DNA of 64,000 nt from VAZQ01 sp963753575 (GTDB lineage Bacteria; Pseudomonadota; Alphaproteobacteria; Rhizobiales; Xanthobacteraceae): contig CAVWCR010000001.1 of the NCBI GenBank assembly GCA_963753575.1, forward strand, positions 248,001-312,000, given 5' to 3'. Each line of letters starts with the position of its first letter. Position 1 is the first letter of the stretch. A program made the translations under genes and the position numbers. Positions 18,610-26,507 of this stretch are shown here, in pieces. A model generated the notes under the pieces. It searched no databases. It was not told the origin of the DNA and saw nothing but the letters and a program-made list of their open reading frames with translations.

Positions 18610-19159
18610 GAGATAGCCGCATCACGTGGCGCCGGATGCCGGCAGTCCCGATCTCCTCAAACCCAAACCTCCGGAACAGACTAACAAAGCCCATGAAGCG
18701 ATAGCTCGGCGAACCGGCATCGACCGGATACGCCTCCACGATCTTGGCGCCACGCTTGCGGGCATGGGCAATTGCCGCTTCCAGGAGCCGGTCGGACATG
18801 CGTCGGCCGCGCAGCTCCCGTTTGACGAAAAAGCACACGACGGACCAGACGGCGTTGCAATCGTCGCCGTGGTCGTCCGGCCCGCCGAGCGGACGGTAGC
18901 TGGATCGAGGCGCAACGGAGCACCAGGCGACGGGAGTGCCATCGCAATAGCCGAGAATTCCGATCGGCTCTGCGCTCGATACCCGCGACCAAAGTGCCGC
19001 CTTTCGGTGTCGTCCATCGGTGCACTTGGCTTCCGCGGAAGTCGCCCGCCACACCATGCACCAGCAGCTCTTGGGGCCGCCCCTTGCTTCGAAGAGGCGC
19101 ACCAGATCGTCCCACCGCTCACGGTCGACGTCGTGGAATTCGAGCGCGGGCTCTTTCAT
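18584..19159 (-). CDS. GNAT family N-acetyltransferase
   Basis: The 191-residue protein begins with FHDVDRERWDDLVRLFEARGG and the Cys/Trp-rich motif GPKSCWCMVWRA (28-39), typical of an uncharacterised GNAT subfamily. The acetyl-CoA site region is VVCFFVKRELRGRRMSDRLLEAAIAHARKRG, and a C-terminal beta-alpha element follows (YRFMGFVSLFRRFGFEEIG). The substrate is unknown. The 3' end overlaps ychF by 26 bp on the opposite strand. Confidence 0.82.
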   Translation of the reverse strand: MKEPALEFHDVDRERWDDLVRLFEARGGPKSCWCMVWRATSAEAKCTDGRHRKAALWSRVSSAEPIGILGYCDGTPVAWCSVAPRSSYRPLGGPDDHGDDCNAVWSVVCFFVKRELRGRRMSDRLLEAAIAHARKRGAKIVEAYPVDAGSPSYRFMGFVSLFRRFGFEEIGTAGIRRHVMRLSLSSRTGSA

Positions 19160-19225
19160 GTGGTGATGTTGACGCCGTGAACTTAGCGTCGCAACGGCCT
19201 GCGCCCGGTGGCAGCCATGATCGTG

Positions 19226-19516
19226 TCACATCTGCCCGCGATTGCGAATGGCGCCGAGATGCTCGTTGATACGGAAGGTGATGAGAACGAACTCCGCGAC
19301 AATGCGCGCCGCCAGAATCCCCATGAGTACGCCGACGAGGCTCGCCACGATCACGATGAGCCCGCTGAGCGGGTTCACGGCGATCATCAGCAACCCAGAA
19401 AAGATGTTCGCCAGCCCCAACAGCACCGACAGGCCCACCGCGAGCCAATAGAATACCTTGATGATCGACGGCGTGATGAATCGTTCCCATTGAAACAGGT
19501 CGCTTAGATCGAGCAT
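19226..19516 (-). CDS. DUF4282-type small membrane protein
   Basis: The protein is 96 residues from ATG at 19516 with AGGGGAGG upstream. It begins LDLSDLFQWERFITP, followed by two transmembrane helices (IIKVFYWLAVGLSVLLGLANIF and LIVIVASLVGVLMGILAARI) and a short FRINEHL tail, which is the DUF4282 pattern. The function is unknown. It is monocistronic as far as can be seen. Confidence 0.75.
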   Translation of the reverse strand: MLDLSDLFQWERFITPSIIKVFYWLAVGLSVLLGLANIFSGLLMIAVNPLSGLIVIVASLVGVLMGILAARIVAEFVLITFRINEHLGAIRNRGQM

Positions 19517-19701
19517 GTGGCCTCCCCTCGACGAACGCGGCGGCGGAGACTGCACCTGCCGCCGGTTCCGGTCAATCGAGGCGTCAATCAGTTGCCTTTG
19601 CGCCGACTTGGTGACAGGGATCAGAGCGATCAGCCCGGCTTGGGTCCCGGATCGTTGATCTGGAAATCCTGATGCTTGTCCTTAGGCCCCGATAAGTCGC
19701 T

Positions 19702-20181
19702 GTGCCAAAACGTTATTGGGAAGACTTCAGTCCGGGCAGCGTGTCCGAATTCGGTCCGCGGCTCGTCACCCGCGAAGAAATTGTGGAATTCGCGGCTGCA
19801 TTCGATCCGCAGCCCATGCACCTCGACGAGGCGGCGGCGCGCGCCAGCATGCTGGGGACGCTGGCGGCGTCCGGTTGGCATGGCTGCTGCCTGCTCATGC
19901 GCATGCTGAGCGACGGCTTTATCGCGCAGTCGCATTTCATGGGCGCGCCCGGTGTCGAAGAGGTGCGCTGGCTGGCGCCGCTGCGGGCGGGTGAGACCGT
20001 TCGCGCCCGCGCGACCGTGCTGGAGACGCGACCCTCGCGTAGCCGGCCGCAGCTCGGCTTCGTCAAATTCCTGTTTGAGCTTGTCGATTCGCCCGGCACG
20101 CGGATCATGGCGCTGACCGTGAGCCCGATGTTCGCGCGACGCGGGGCGGCATGCGCCACCCGACAAGGAACGCCTGGCTGA
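19702..20181 (+). CDS. MaoC-like acyl dehydratase (first of two)
   Basis: The 159-residue hot-dog fold protein has a GTG start fixed by an in-frame TAA just upstream. The hydratase-type motif is EFAAAFDPQPMHLDEAAA (about 29-46), with Asp and His in the R-hydratase catalytic positions, followed by ASGWHGCCLLMRM. MaoC proteins hydrate enoyl-CoA or mesaconyl-type substrates. The stop overlaps the start of the second MaoC gene (TGATG). The two proteins share the same block and probably form a heterodimer. Confidence 0.82.
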   Translation: MPKRYWEDFSPGSVSEFGPRLVTREEIVEFAAAFDPQPMHLDEAAARASMLGTLAASGWHGCCLLMRMLSDGFIAQSHFMGAPGVEEVRWLAPLRAGETVRARATVLETRPSRSRPQLGFVKFLFELVDSPGTRIMALTVSPMFARRGAACATRQGTPG

Positions 20182-20657
20182 TGCGGTTCTTCGAGGACAT
20201 CGGCGTTGGGGACCAGGCCGAGATCGGCCGCCATACGTTCACGGCCGAGGAGATCAAGGCGTTCGCGGCGCGCTTCGATCCGCAGCCATTCCATCTCGAC
20301 GAGGCGGCTGCCGCGCACTCATTGTTCGGCCGGCTGTGCGCGTCGGGATGGCATACTGCGTGCCTGTGGATGCGGCTTGCGGTCGAGCATCGCCAGCGTG
20401 AGGACGCCGCGCGGCGCGCACGCGGTGAGCCGGTCGCGGCGCTTGGTGTGTCGCCCGGCTTCCGCGATCTGCGCTGGCCGAACCCGGTCTACGTCGGCGA
20501 CACGGTCGCCTATGCGACCGAAGTCGTCGAGCTGCGGCCTTCGTCGAGCCGGCCGGAATGGGGTATCATGACATCGCGCAACACTGGCGCCAATCAGCGC
20601 GGCGAGCCGGTGCTGTCGTTCATCAGCTCGGCCTTCGTCGAGCGCAGACAGAAGTGA
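20181..20657 (+). CDS. MaoC-like acyl dehydratase (second of two)
   Basis: The protein is 158 residues from the ATG that overlaps the upstream TGA. FAARFDPQPFHLDEAAA (about 29-45) and CASGWHTACLWMRL repeat the motifs of the preceding gene, so the pair arose by tandem duplication. A longer ORF from 20151 is unlikely. Substrate unknown. Paired short MaoC proteins often act as heteromeric dehydratases. Confidence 0.82.
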   Translation: MRFFEDIGVGDQAEIGRHTFTAEEIKAFAARFDPQPFHLDEAAAAHSLFGRLCASGWHTACLWMRLAVEHRQREDAARRARGEPVAALGVSPGFRDLRWPNPVYVGDTVAYATEVVELRPSSSRPEWGIMTSRNTGANQRGEPVLSFISSAFVERRQK

Positions 20658-20702
20658 TTGCCATGAGCGCGGCGGGCGGCGAGGCGATCGAAAGTCCGTC
20701 CG

Positions 20703-20868
20703 CCAGTGCCGCCGATTTGAAGTCCCTACGGCGATGCAGCAAACTCGGTTAGGAACTTCAAATCGAAAAGCGGCACTGGAACCATAGAGTTGCTAGTGCC
20801 CCTTTGCTTCCGAAGTTCGTGTCAGAGAGTGCTGCGATGGATCACGAACTTCGGAAGCGGGGCACTAG
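20703..20868. repeat. Dispersed two-hairpin repeat, copy B
   Basis: This is the best-preserved copy. Hairpin 1 runs from CCAGTGCCGCCGATTTGAAG (20703) to its partner CTTCAAATCG, then AAAA and GCGGCACTGG (20779). Hairpin 2 runs from CTAGTGCCCC (20793) with GCTTCCGAAGTTCGTG to CACGAACTTCGGAAGC and GGGGCACTAG (ends 20868). Each hairpin therefore has an outer 10-bp and an inner 14-16-bp stem. The right arm of hairpin 2 contains the ATG and first codons of the MFS gene. Confidence 0.92.
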
Positions 20869-22036
20869 CCGCGAGGAGCGCCGCGCCGCAGCTGTCGCCT
20901 GCGGCGCGCATGCGCTGCACGACGGCTACACCGATCTCATTATCGTCATGCTGCCGATCTGGCAGGCCGAGTTCGGGCTTGGCTATGCGGAACTCGGGCT
21001 GCTGCGCGGTCTGTTCGCCGGCACCATGGCGGCGTTTCAGATTCCCGCCGGCCTGCTCGCGGAACGGCTCGGGGTCCCGGCGGTGCTGGCGCTCGGCACG
21101 GGCCTTGCGGGTCTCGGCTACTGTCTCGCCGGAACGAGTGCGAGCTATGGACTGCTGCTGGCGGCGCTGATGATCGGCGGGCTTGGCGCCAGCACGCAAC
21201 ATCCGCTCGCCTCCACCCTGATGGCGCGCGCGTTCGCGGGGGCGCGCTCCTTGAAGGCGCTGGGCTCCTACAACTTCGCTGGCGACATCGGCAAGATGAC
21301 GATGCCCGCATTGGTGTCGCTGCTGCTTGTGGTGATGCCATGGCGGCCGGTGCTGGCGCTGGTCGGAGCGTGCGGGCTTGCTGCCGCGGCGGCCATCTAT
21401 CTTCTGCCACCGCGCTATGGCGCGGAAATTGCGTCCCCTGGCAAGGAGGGCGCGGCGAGCGCGCCGGTCCCGAGTATGGCGCGTCGGTTCGCGTTTCCGG
21501 TGCTGTTGTCGATCGGCGTGCTCGACAGCGCAACCCGCATGGCCTTCCTCGTTTTCCTGCCGTTCGTGCTCACCGCAAAAGGCGCCAGCTTGCCGACCGT
21601 CGGGTTTGCGCTGACGCTGGTGTTCGCGGGCGGTGCTGCCGGCAAGCTGGTTTGTGCCTTCATCGGGGCGCGCATCGGCGCGATTGCGACGGTGTGGCTG
21701 ACCGAGGGCCTGACCGCGGCGGCGATCGTTGCACTTCTGCCGCTGCCGCTCGACGCCGCGCTGGGGCTGTTGCCTCTGATCGGGATCGCACTCAATGGCA
21801 CGTCCTCGGTGCTCTATGGCTCGGTGCCTGATCTGGTCGCGCCGGACCGGCGCGCCCGCGCATTCTCGATTTTCTACACCGGCACGATCGGCTCGGGCGC
21901 GTTGGCGCCTGCGCTCTACGGCGTCATCGGGGATCTCTTGGGCGTGCCGGCGACGCTCGTGGTGGTGGCTGTTATCGTTCTGTTAACTCTGCCCTTGTCT
22001 CTGGTGCTGCGGCCGGCGTTGCGCGCTTTGCGTTGA
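20837..22036 (+). CDS. MFS transporter, fosmidomycin-resistance (Fsr) like
   Basis: The 399-residue, 12-helix exporter resembles Fsr in its first helix (HALHDGYTDLIIVMLPIWQ) and in the GLGASTQHPLASTLM region. The start codon and the first ten residues (MDHELRKRGT) fall inside dispersed repeat copy B. The next ATG in frame is within TM1, so this start seems obligatory unless translation begins at 20804, still inside the repeat. The substrate is unknown, and fosmidomycin-type resistance is only a family label. No regulator is adjacent. Confidence 0.85.
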   Translation: MDHELRKRGTSREERRAAAVACGAHALHDGYTDLIIVMLPIWQAEFGLGYAELGLLRGLFAGTMAAFQIPAGLLAERLGVPAVLALGTGLAGLGYCLAGTSASYGLLLAALMIGGLGASTQHPLASTLMARAFAGARSLKALGSYNFAGDIGKMTMPALVSLLLVVMPWRPVLALVGACGLAAAAAIYLLPPRYGAEIASPGKEGAASAPVPSMARRFAFPVLLSIGVLDSATRMAFLVFLPFVLTAKGASLPTVGFALTLVFAGGAAGKLVCAFIGARIGAIATVWLTEGLTAAAIVALLPLPLDAALGLLPLIGIALNGTSSVLYGSVPDLVAPDRRARAFSIFYTGTIGSGALAPALYGVIGDLLGVPATLVVVAVIVLLTLPLSLVLRPALRALR

Positions 22037-22164
22037 AGTTGCCGCAACTGCCGATTGGTCATCCCGCACGATTTCTCGCCCATCCGTAAAATTATAACGA
22101 CCGACGCAAGGGATACCTAACCTCTCCTTGTTATGGTTGCTCCAGGCGTCGATGGAGGCGTCTC

Positions 22165-22431
22165 ATGGAACGACGACATGATCAGCGAGCGCGCACGCTG
22201 AAGTCTGCGCGCATCCTGCTAAACCACCATCGGTCGGTGATCGACTGCATGGTGCGTAATCTCTCGCCGACCGGTGCCTGCCTCAAGGTTGAGAGCATGC
22301 TCGGCATTCCCGATCGCTTTGATGTCATGTTCGACATGGACAAGTCGATCCGTCCGTGCCGCCTGATCTGGCACAAGGACAAGCAGATCGGCGTCGAATT
22401 CGAGACCGAGCACGACGCAGACGCCGTGTGA
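22165..22431 (+). CDS. PilZ domain protein
   Basis: The 88-residue, single-domain protein has the N-terminal RxxxR-type element (RRHDQRARTLKSARILL), then VRNLSPTGACLKVES and IWHKDKQIGVEFE, matching the PilZ beta barrel. PilZ proteins often bind cyclic di-GMP through RxxxR and (D/N)xSxxG. Here NLSPTG fits the second motif. The ATG follows GATGGAGGCG. It could act as a small c-di-GMP effector. Confidence 0.85.
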   Translation: MERRHDQRARTLKSARILLNHHRSVIDCMVRNLSPTGACLKVESMLGIPDRFDVMFDMDKSIRPCRLIWHKDKQIGVEFETEHDADAV

Positions 22432-22597
22432 CCACTGGGCTGATCGACGGCGATGTTCAGCATGTGTTGACCATGGCGGTCCGCGATTCAGCAACTCTTG
22501 ACCATGTTGGGCGAGCGTGGCCGCCAGGCACCTCGAATTAAGAGTGCGGGAACGGCTCGTTGCTTAGCCTTGAAGCGGGGTCTTCAGGGAGTTGGAC

Positions 22598-23053
22598 ATG
22601 CTGTCCGCGTTGCGCCGTGGCGCAATCATGCTTACGCTTATCGGAACGGTCGCGTTTGCGGCCGCACACCTGTTCGATTCGGATCCGGGCAGGAGGATCG
22701 CCGGCCTTGCCGCGCCGGTGTTCGGTGTCGAGGATGCCACCGGCAGCATCGAGCACGCCGCTCAGGATGGCTGGATCCAGCTGAGCGACGAGCAGCGCGG
22801 ATGGATCTTCCTCGGGGTGATGAATCTCACGGATGTTCCGGATGCCAACGTTCCGGTGCCGGAGCCCACGCTCGGGGCAGCGGCGGTATTGCCCCCATCG
22901 GTCGAGCTGCAGGATTTGCCGGCCATGGTGACGCGCAAGATTCCGGAGATGCGGCACCACAAGTTCGTCAAGCTCGATGACCGTATTCTTCTGGTCCGAC
23001 CGGGCGATCGCGTCGTGGTGTCGGAGATTCCGCGCTACCGGCTGTTGCCGTAA
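22598..23053 (+). CDS. Secreted DUF1236-like hypothetical protein
   Basis: The 151-residue protein starts at ATG 22598 behind AGGGAG. Residues about 5-25 form a hydrophobic signal or anchor (RGAIMLTLIGTVAFAAAHLF). The C-terminal half (LPPSVELQDLP, then HHKFVKLDDRILLVRPGDRVVVSEI) resembles the DUF1236 pattern common in Rhizobiales exported proteins. Function unknown. It is convergent with the next gene, with a hairpin between them. Confidence 0.6.
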   Translation: MLSALRRGAIMLTLIGTVAFAAAHLFDSDPGRRIAGLAAPVFGVEDATGSIEHAAQDGWIQLSDEQRGWIFLGVMNLTDVPDANVPVPEPTLGAAAVLPPSVELQDLPAMVTRKIPEMRHHKFVKLDDRILLVRPGDRVVVSEIPRYRLLP

Positions 23054-23058
23054 GAGGC

Positions 23059-23093
23059 AAAAAAATCGCGTGCGACGCGGACGCCGCACGCGA
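23059..23093 (-). terminator. Rho-independent terminator of the minus-strand gene
   Basis: TCGCGTGCG (23066-23074) pairs with CGCACGCGA (23085-23093). Seven A residues at 23059-23065 become a U run on the minus-strand transcript, so the structure terminates the gene ending at 23130. It may also slow plus-strand transcripts from the convergent gene. Confidence 0.75.
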
Positions 23094-23129
23094 GGCCGAG
23101 CCGTGCCGGCCGATCCGTTGACGGTATGC

Positions 23130-23510
23130 TTAGCGCGGCGCGGTACGCGGCGCCCACTCGGCGCCCTTCCACTTGCCGAGGCTTTCGGCAATGATTTTGG
23201 TCGACTGCATCGCCGACTGGCTCAGATGCGCATACTCGGTGATCTCACGCTGAACGCGCGCACCCTCTTCATGCAGCATATCACGCAGCGTCTGCAGCTC
23301 GGTGATCAGCCGGTCGATCTCCTGTACCGAGGAGCCGGCAACGCGCTGCAACAGCGTCGAGATATTGTTGGCGACCAACTCGCTGTCCATTTCGGGCGTG
23401 CGGCGGAGGCTGGCGCCGTCCCGGCGGACGAATTCCCGAATCTCTCCTTCAACCGCAGCTTCGGTTGGCTGGTCGAGATCCGCAGCTTTCCCGCTAACGA
23501 CAAGTGTCAT
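23130..23510 (-). CDS. Conserved hypothetical protein, helical
   Basis: The 126-residue protein is acidic in its N-terminal third and has a long helical central region (NISTLLQRVAGSSVQEIDRLITELQTLRDMLHEEGARVQREI) likely to form a coiled coil, with a basic tail. There is no signal peptide or membrane segment. I do not recognise a named family. The amphipathic helix suggests a structural or partner-binding role. It is terminated by the hairpin at 23059. Confidence 0.6.
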   Translation of the reverse strand: MTLVVSGKAADLDQPTEAAVEGEIREFVRRDGASLRRTPEMDSELVANNISTLLQRVAGSSVQEIDRLITELQTLRDMLHEEGARVQREITEYAHLSQSAMQSTKIIAESLGKWKGAEWAPRTAPR

Positions 23511-24122
23511 GTTTGATTACCCCCAAATCCCAAATAGAGCGCGTTGTGCGCGTTCCACCAGTGACGGATAGCGACATTAGAATGTGACCAGATCGCGACC
23601 ATAGGGCATTCATCCACCACTGCGCTTCCCGCATGCGTTTACTGATGTGGCGATGCTGTGGCGCCGCTCTTCATCGCGCCAAGTTGCAGGCACAATCGCC
23701 AGCATGGTACCGACCTGTTCTCCATCTTCGTGGCCGCTAACCATGCCTCGGCTTTGATGTCGCCTGTCAGGCAGCGCGTGCGCGATGCCAAAAAGTGCCG
23801 CTGCTGATCCGAATCACGCGATCGATCCCACTTCTTGGCCGGGCAGGCGCCGCCTGTCCGGTCCGGAGTTGTCCCCGATTCGATTGTTGAGGGGGACCGA
23901 ACGTCTCGAGCGGGGTGCGCCGCTTGCTTGCGCGTAGCCGCGTTCCTCGGACCTGGCGCTTGTGTGCATCGCGGCAGACAACGGACGTTTGCGCGGCGTC
24001 GATGCCGTGACGCGACCGTGTTGCCCGAACCTTTTGGCCCGACGCTGCGACAAATCTGTGCTCTAGCGAAATTGCAGGATGACTGCGATGATGAACGGTC
24101 CAGCCCATGGAGGACATTTATT
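23511..24122. other. 612-bp stretch without a supported gene
   Basis: Open frames exist on both strands here but lack ribosome sites, and their translations are Arg/Ala-rich without domains. The last 20 bp hold the GGAGG ribosome site of the next gene (about 24109). No repeat or RNA gene is recognised. Confidence 0.5.
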
Positions 24123-24797
24123 ATGTGGCGTCCCTTGTTTTCGATCACTTCGGCCGCGATGCTCGCGGCGTTGCCATCGATCGCCGTTGCGGCTGACACG
24201 TTCGGCTTCAATGCCGAAGAGGTTGGCGCGCCGGGCGTCAATCCGCCCTGGCACGACCAGAACACCTATGTGTTTGCCTCGCCTGATGGGAATCAACGAA
24301 ACGCCGTCACGGTCGTTGCTTACGATCTCGACGGCCATACGGACTGTCCGCCCGTGCTCTTGAAAGGCGAAACGTCCAACGGGGTCATTGGCGTCGGCAC
24401 CGATTGCAACCCCTATCCGAAGGCGTGGCTCAACGAAGGCTACGGTATTTTCCTCGGCCAGCCTGCCGTCAGCGTCGAGGTTACGCTCAAAGACATCAGC
24501 GTGAGCCGGGACGTGCTCTGGGAAGCGTTCGGCGTGGATGCCGCCGGCAAGGAGGTCTCGTTCCAGGGCACTTTCCACGGCAACGGCGCTGATGATTCGG
24601 TCAGCCAGACCTGGACAATCGATCAGTCGATTCTGTCGACAACCCAGGTGCAACCCGACGGTGGGTTCACCGGCCCCGTCGCCATCAATGGCGTGAATCT
24701 CATGTCGCTCTGGTCAAATGCCACCATGCCGGCGTTCGGCCCGATCCGGCTTGATCAGTCGATCTATCTGGTCGGCATCAGTGCGGTGGGATTTTGA
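24123..24797 (+). CDS. Secreted hypothetical protein
   Basis: The protein is 224 residues from ATG at 24123, which follows ATGGAGGACATTT. The first 23 residues are a clear signal peptide (MWRPLFSITSAAMLAALPSIAVA, cut before ADTFGF). The mature protein is rich in Asp, Gly and aromatic residues, with two cysteines (TDCPPV and TDCNPY) that could form a disulfide, and has a beta-rich look. No known family was recognised. A terminator hairpin follows. The protein is probably periplasmic or extracellular. Confidence 0.65.
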   Translation: MWRPLFSITSAAMLAALPSIAVAADTFGFNAEEVGAPGVNPPWHDQNTYVFASPDGNQRNAVTVVAYDLDGHTDCPPVLLKGETSNGVIGVGTDCNPYPKAWLNEGYGIFLGQPAVSVEVTLKDISVSRDVLWEAFGVDAAGKEVSFQGTFHGNGADDSVSQTWTIDQSILSTTQVQPDGGFTGPVAINGVNLMSLWSNATMPAFGPIRLDQSIYLVGISAVGF

Positions 24798-24806
24798 GGT
24801 TTCAAT

Positions 24807-24838
24807 GCGGTCATGCCCGTTCCGGCGGGCATGACCGC
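24807..24838 (+). terminator. Strong hairpin after the secreted protein gene
   Basis: GCGGTCATGCCCG (24807-24819) is perfectly complementary to CGGGCATGACCGC (24826-24838) with a six-base loop. It starts 9 bp after the stop at 24797. A short T-containing tail follows. The sequence also resembles the GGTCATGCCCG REP-like words common in related genomes, so it may be a mobile palindrome used as a terminator. Confidence 0.7.
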
Positions 24839-24997
24839 TCTTCAAGTTCGGAAGTCCGAATTTCGATCAGCGGTCGCGCCGCTCCGATCGTCTCCACAAG
24901 GCGCCCATCCAGCACCGTCATGATCTGGAATCATGATTTGGAATGAGGTCTGAGCGCGGGCGGGAACGGCGCAGGCGGATCGACGTCGGCCGACCAG

Positions 24998-25801
24998 TCA
25001 ATAGCCGATGATGATCTCTGCAATCACAGGCTTGACCGCCTTGATCGCGGCGTCGTTCGACGCAAGCTCGGCGGTGCCCGCCTTTTGGATCGCATTCGGC
25101 GGCGCCTTCGGATCGACGCGCAGAGAGACGCCGACTTTGCAGCCGCCCGCGAGCGAAGCAAGCGCACCGCCCTGCCAGTCGCTGACAGAGGCGTTGTGAC
25201 CCTTGCTGAAGCCCGAAAGCTTGAACGGCTTGCGGTTGACCCGCTCAAGCGCCGCGAGCTGTAATCCGAGCCTCAGCCCCTTTGGCGCGCTCCAAGTGGA
25301 CTTGCCGTTGATCACGATCAGATAAGTGCCGGAGCGCGTGTCCTCGTTCTCCCACCACACTTCGAGCCGCCGCTTCGGATCTTTTGGGAACAACACCGAG
25401 GCCATCATTTTCTTGCCCTCGGAGGCGTCGACCTCCGTGTACACGACGTTTTCGGATTTGTAGGCGGTGGCAAGCTTGAGATGGCTTGAATCCTTTGCGA
25501 ACGTGCCGCTGCAGGCGACGGTCCGGCGTGGTTGCGTGGGCGGCTTGTGCTTCGGCGCTTGCGTCTTGGCCGGCGGAAAGGCTCTGTCGGCAGGAAATCC
25601 TCTCGCTGCCGGAAAGCCGGTGGCCGGCGGCCGTTCGGCCTCCTGTGCGCGCTGGATTTGCCGCGGCGACAGTTCCTCGGTGTAGATCTTCGGATCGGGA
25701 AACGGGGAGCGGGGGGTCTGCTGCGCCGATGCCCCTGATGGCGCCGCGACTCCAACGGCGAGCGAAACGAGCAACCAACGACCGATCATCCCTTCCTTCA
25801 T
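24998..25801 (-). CDS. Secreted hypothetical protein with Pro-rich linker
   Basis: The 267-residue protein has a signal peptide (start MKEG or the second Met; cut after ASAQ), a Pro/Arg-rich linker to about residue 90, and a beta-rich domain (TVACSGTFAKDSSHLKLATAYKSENV, then RRLEVWWENEDTRSGTYLIVI). A Cys near the domain start could pair with another in GGCKVGVS. No named family was recognised. Likely periplasmic. Confidence 0.65.
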   Translation of the reverse strand: MKEGMIGRWLLVSLAVGVAAPSGASAQQTPRSPFPDPKIYTEELSPRQIQRAQEAERPPATGFPAARGFPADRAFPPAKTQAPKHKPPTQPRRTVACSGTFAKDSSHLKLATAYKSENVVYTEVDASEGKKMMASVLFPKDPKRRLEVWWENEDTRSGTYLIVINGKSTWSAPKGLRLGLQLAALERVNRKPFKLSGFSKGHNASVSDWQGGALASLAGGCKVGVSLRVDPKAPPNAIQKAGTAELASNDAAIKAVKPVIAEIIIGY

Positions 25802-25924
25802 GGCCCATCCACGTCAGTCAACGCCCCCGCATGCATCATACACGGCTTTGTGGCCGTTTGGCGCGCACGATGAAGCGTGAAGGGCGGAAGCTGATCGAAG
25901 GTGAACGCTGGAAAATGAAAATAA

Positions 25925-25971
25925 GAGACCCGGATCGACGTCGGGGGGTGGGGGGGATCGATCCGGGTCTC
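25925..25971. repeat. 14-bp inverted repeat with G-run loop
   Basis: GAGACCCGGATCGA (25925-25938) pairs perfectly with TCGATCCGGGTCTC (25958-25971). The 19-base loop is nearly all G in two runs of six and seven, so the plus strand could form a G-quadruplex-like loop. It lies between the divergently oriented 25801 gene and the small minus-strand ORF ending at 26012, where it could terminate transcription. Confidence 0.75.
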
Positions 25972-26011
25972 GATGGGCGGGTTGGGGGGCCCGCACTTCA
26001 CTTCTCGGAGG

Positions 26012-26221
26012 TCAGCGCATGACGTTGGCGCTGGCGTTCTCGGCGACCGTACAGGCCGTCACCAATATCTTCGCCGGGGCCGCACAATTTGTTACATGGC
26101 GCACGTGCGTCTTGTGCGGTTCGGCCTTGCCCTGGGGTTGGCCATGGGCTTGGGCGAGCCCCAAAATGATAGCGAGCGCGGCGGCCGGAAGAGCGACAGA
26201 GCGGGGGGACTGGGGGGACAT
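26012..26221 (-). CDS. Possible small secreted protein
   Basis: The 69-residue ORF has a convincing signal peptide (SVALPAAALAIILGLAQAHG, cut near AHG-QPQ) and a short mature part with two cysteines (VTNCAAPAKILVTACTV) spaced to form a disulfide. A weak AGG lies 10 bases before the ATG. Similar tiny secreted proteins are frequent in Rhizobiales. No family assigned; the evidence is the leader and the cysteine pair only. Confidence 0.45.
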   Translation of the reverse strand: MSPQSPRSVALPAAALAIILGLAQAHGQPQGKAEPHKTHVRHVTNCAAPAKILVTACTVAENASANVMR

Positions 26222-26342
26222 CGGGTCGATCCTCGGCGGGCCGTGCTCGCGTTAGGTACCCCTATAGCGTCCGCATGTTTCCGGATGATGTCCTGGAATG
26301 TTTCAGGACTGTTTCGTTGGGATTTTAAGCGCGGCGGCAGGT

Positions 26343-26507
26343 CCAGTGCCCCGTTTCCGAAGCTCGTGATCCGTCCCAGCACTCTCACACGAACTTCGGA
26401 AACAATGGGGTACTAGCAACTCTATGATTCTAGTGCCGCTTTTCGATTTGAAGTTGCTGGACGAGTTTGCTGCAGCTGGTGTGGGAACTTCAAATCGGCG
26501 GCACTGG
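26343..26507. repeat. Dispersed two-hairpin repeat, copy C (inverted)
   Basis: This copy lies in the opposite orientation to A and B. It starts CCAGTGCCCCGTTTCCGAAG, closes hairpin 2 with CGAACTTCGGAAAC, keeps the spacer TAGCAACTCTATGATTCTAG, and finishes with hairpin 1 (TTTCGATTTGAAGTT to AACTTCAAATCG and GCGGCACTGG at 26507). Its last 18 bp encode the C-terminal residues and stop of the minus-strand hydrolase gene. Confidence 0.9.
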
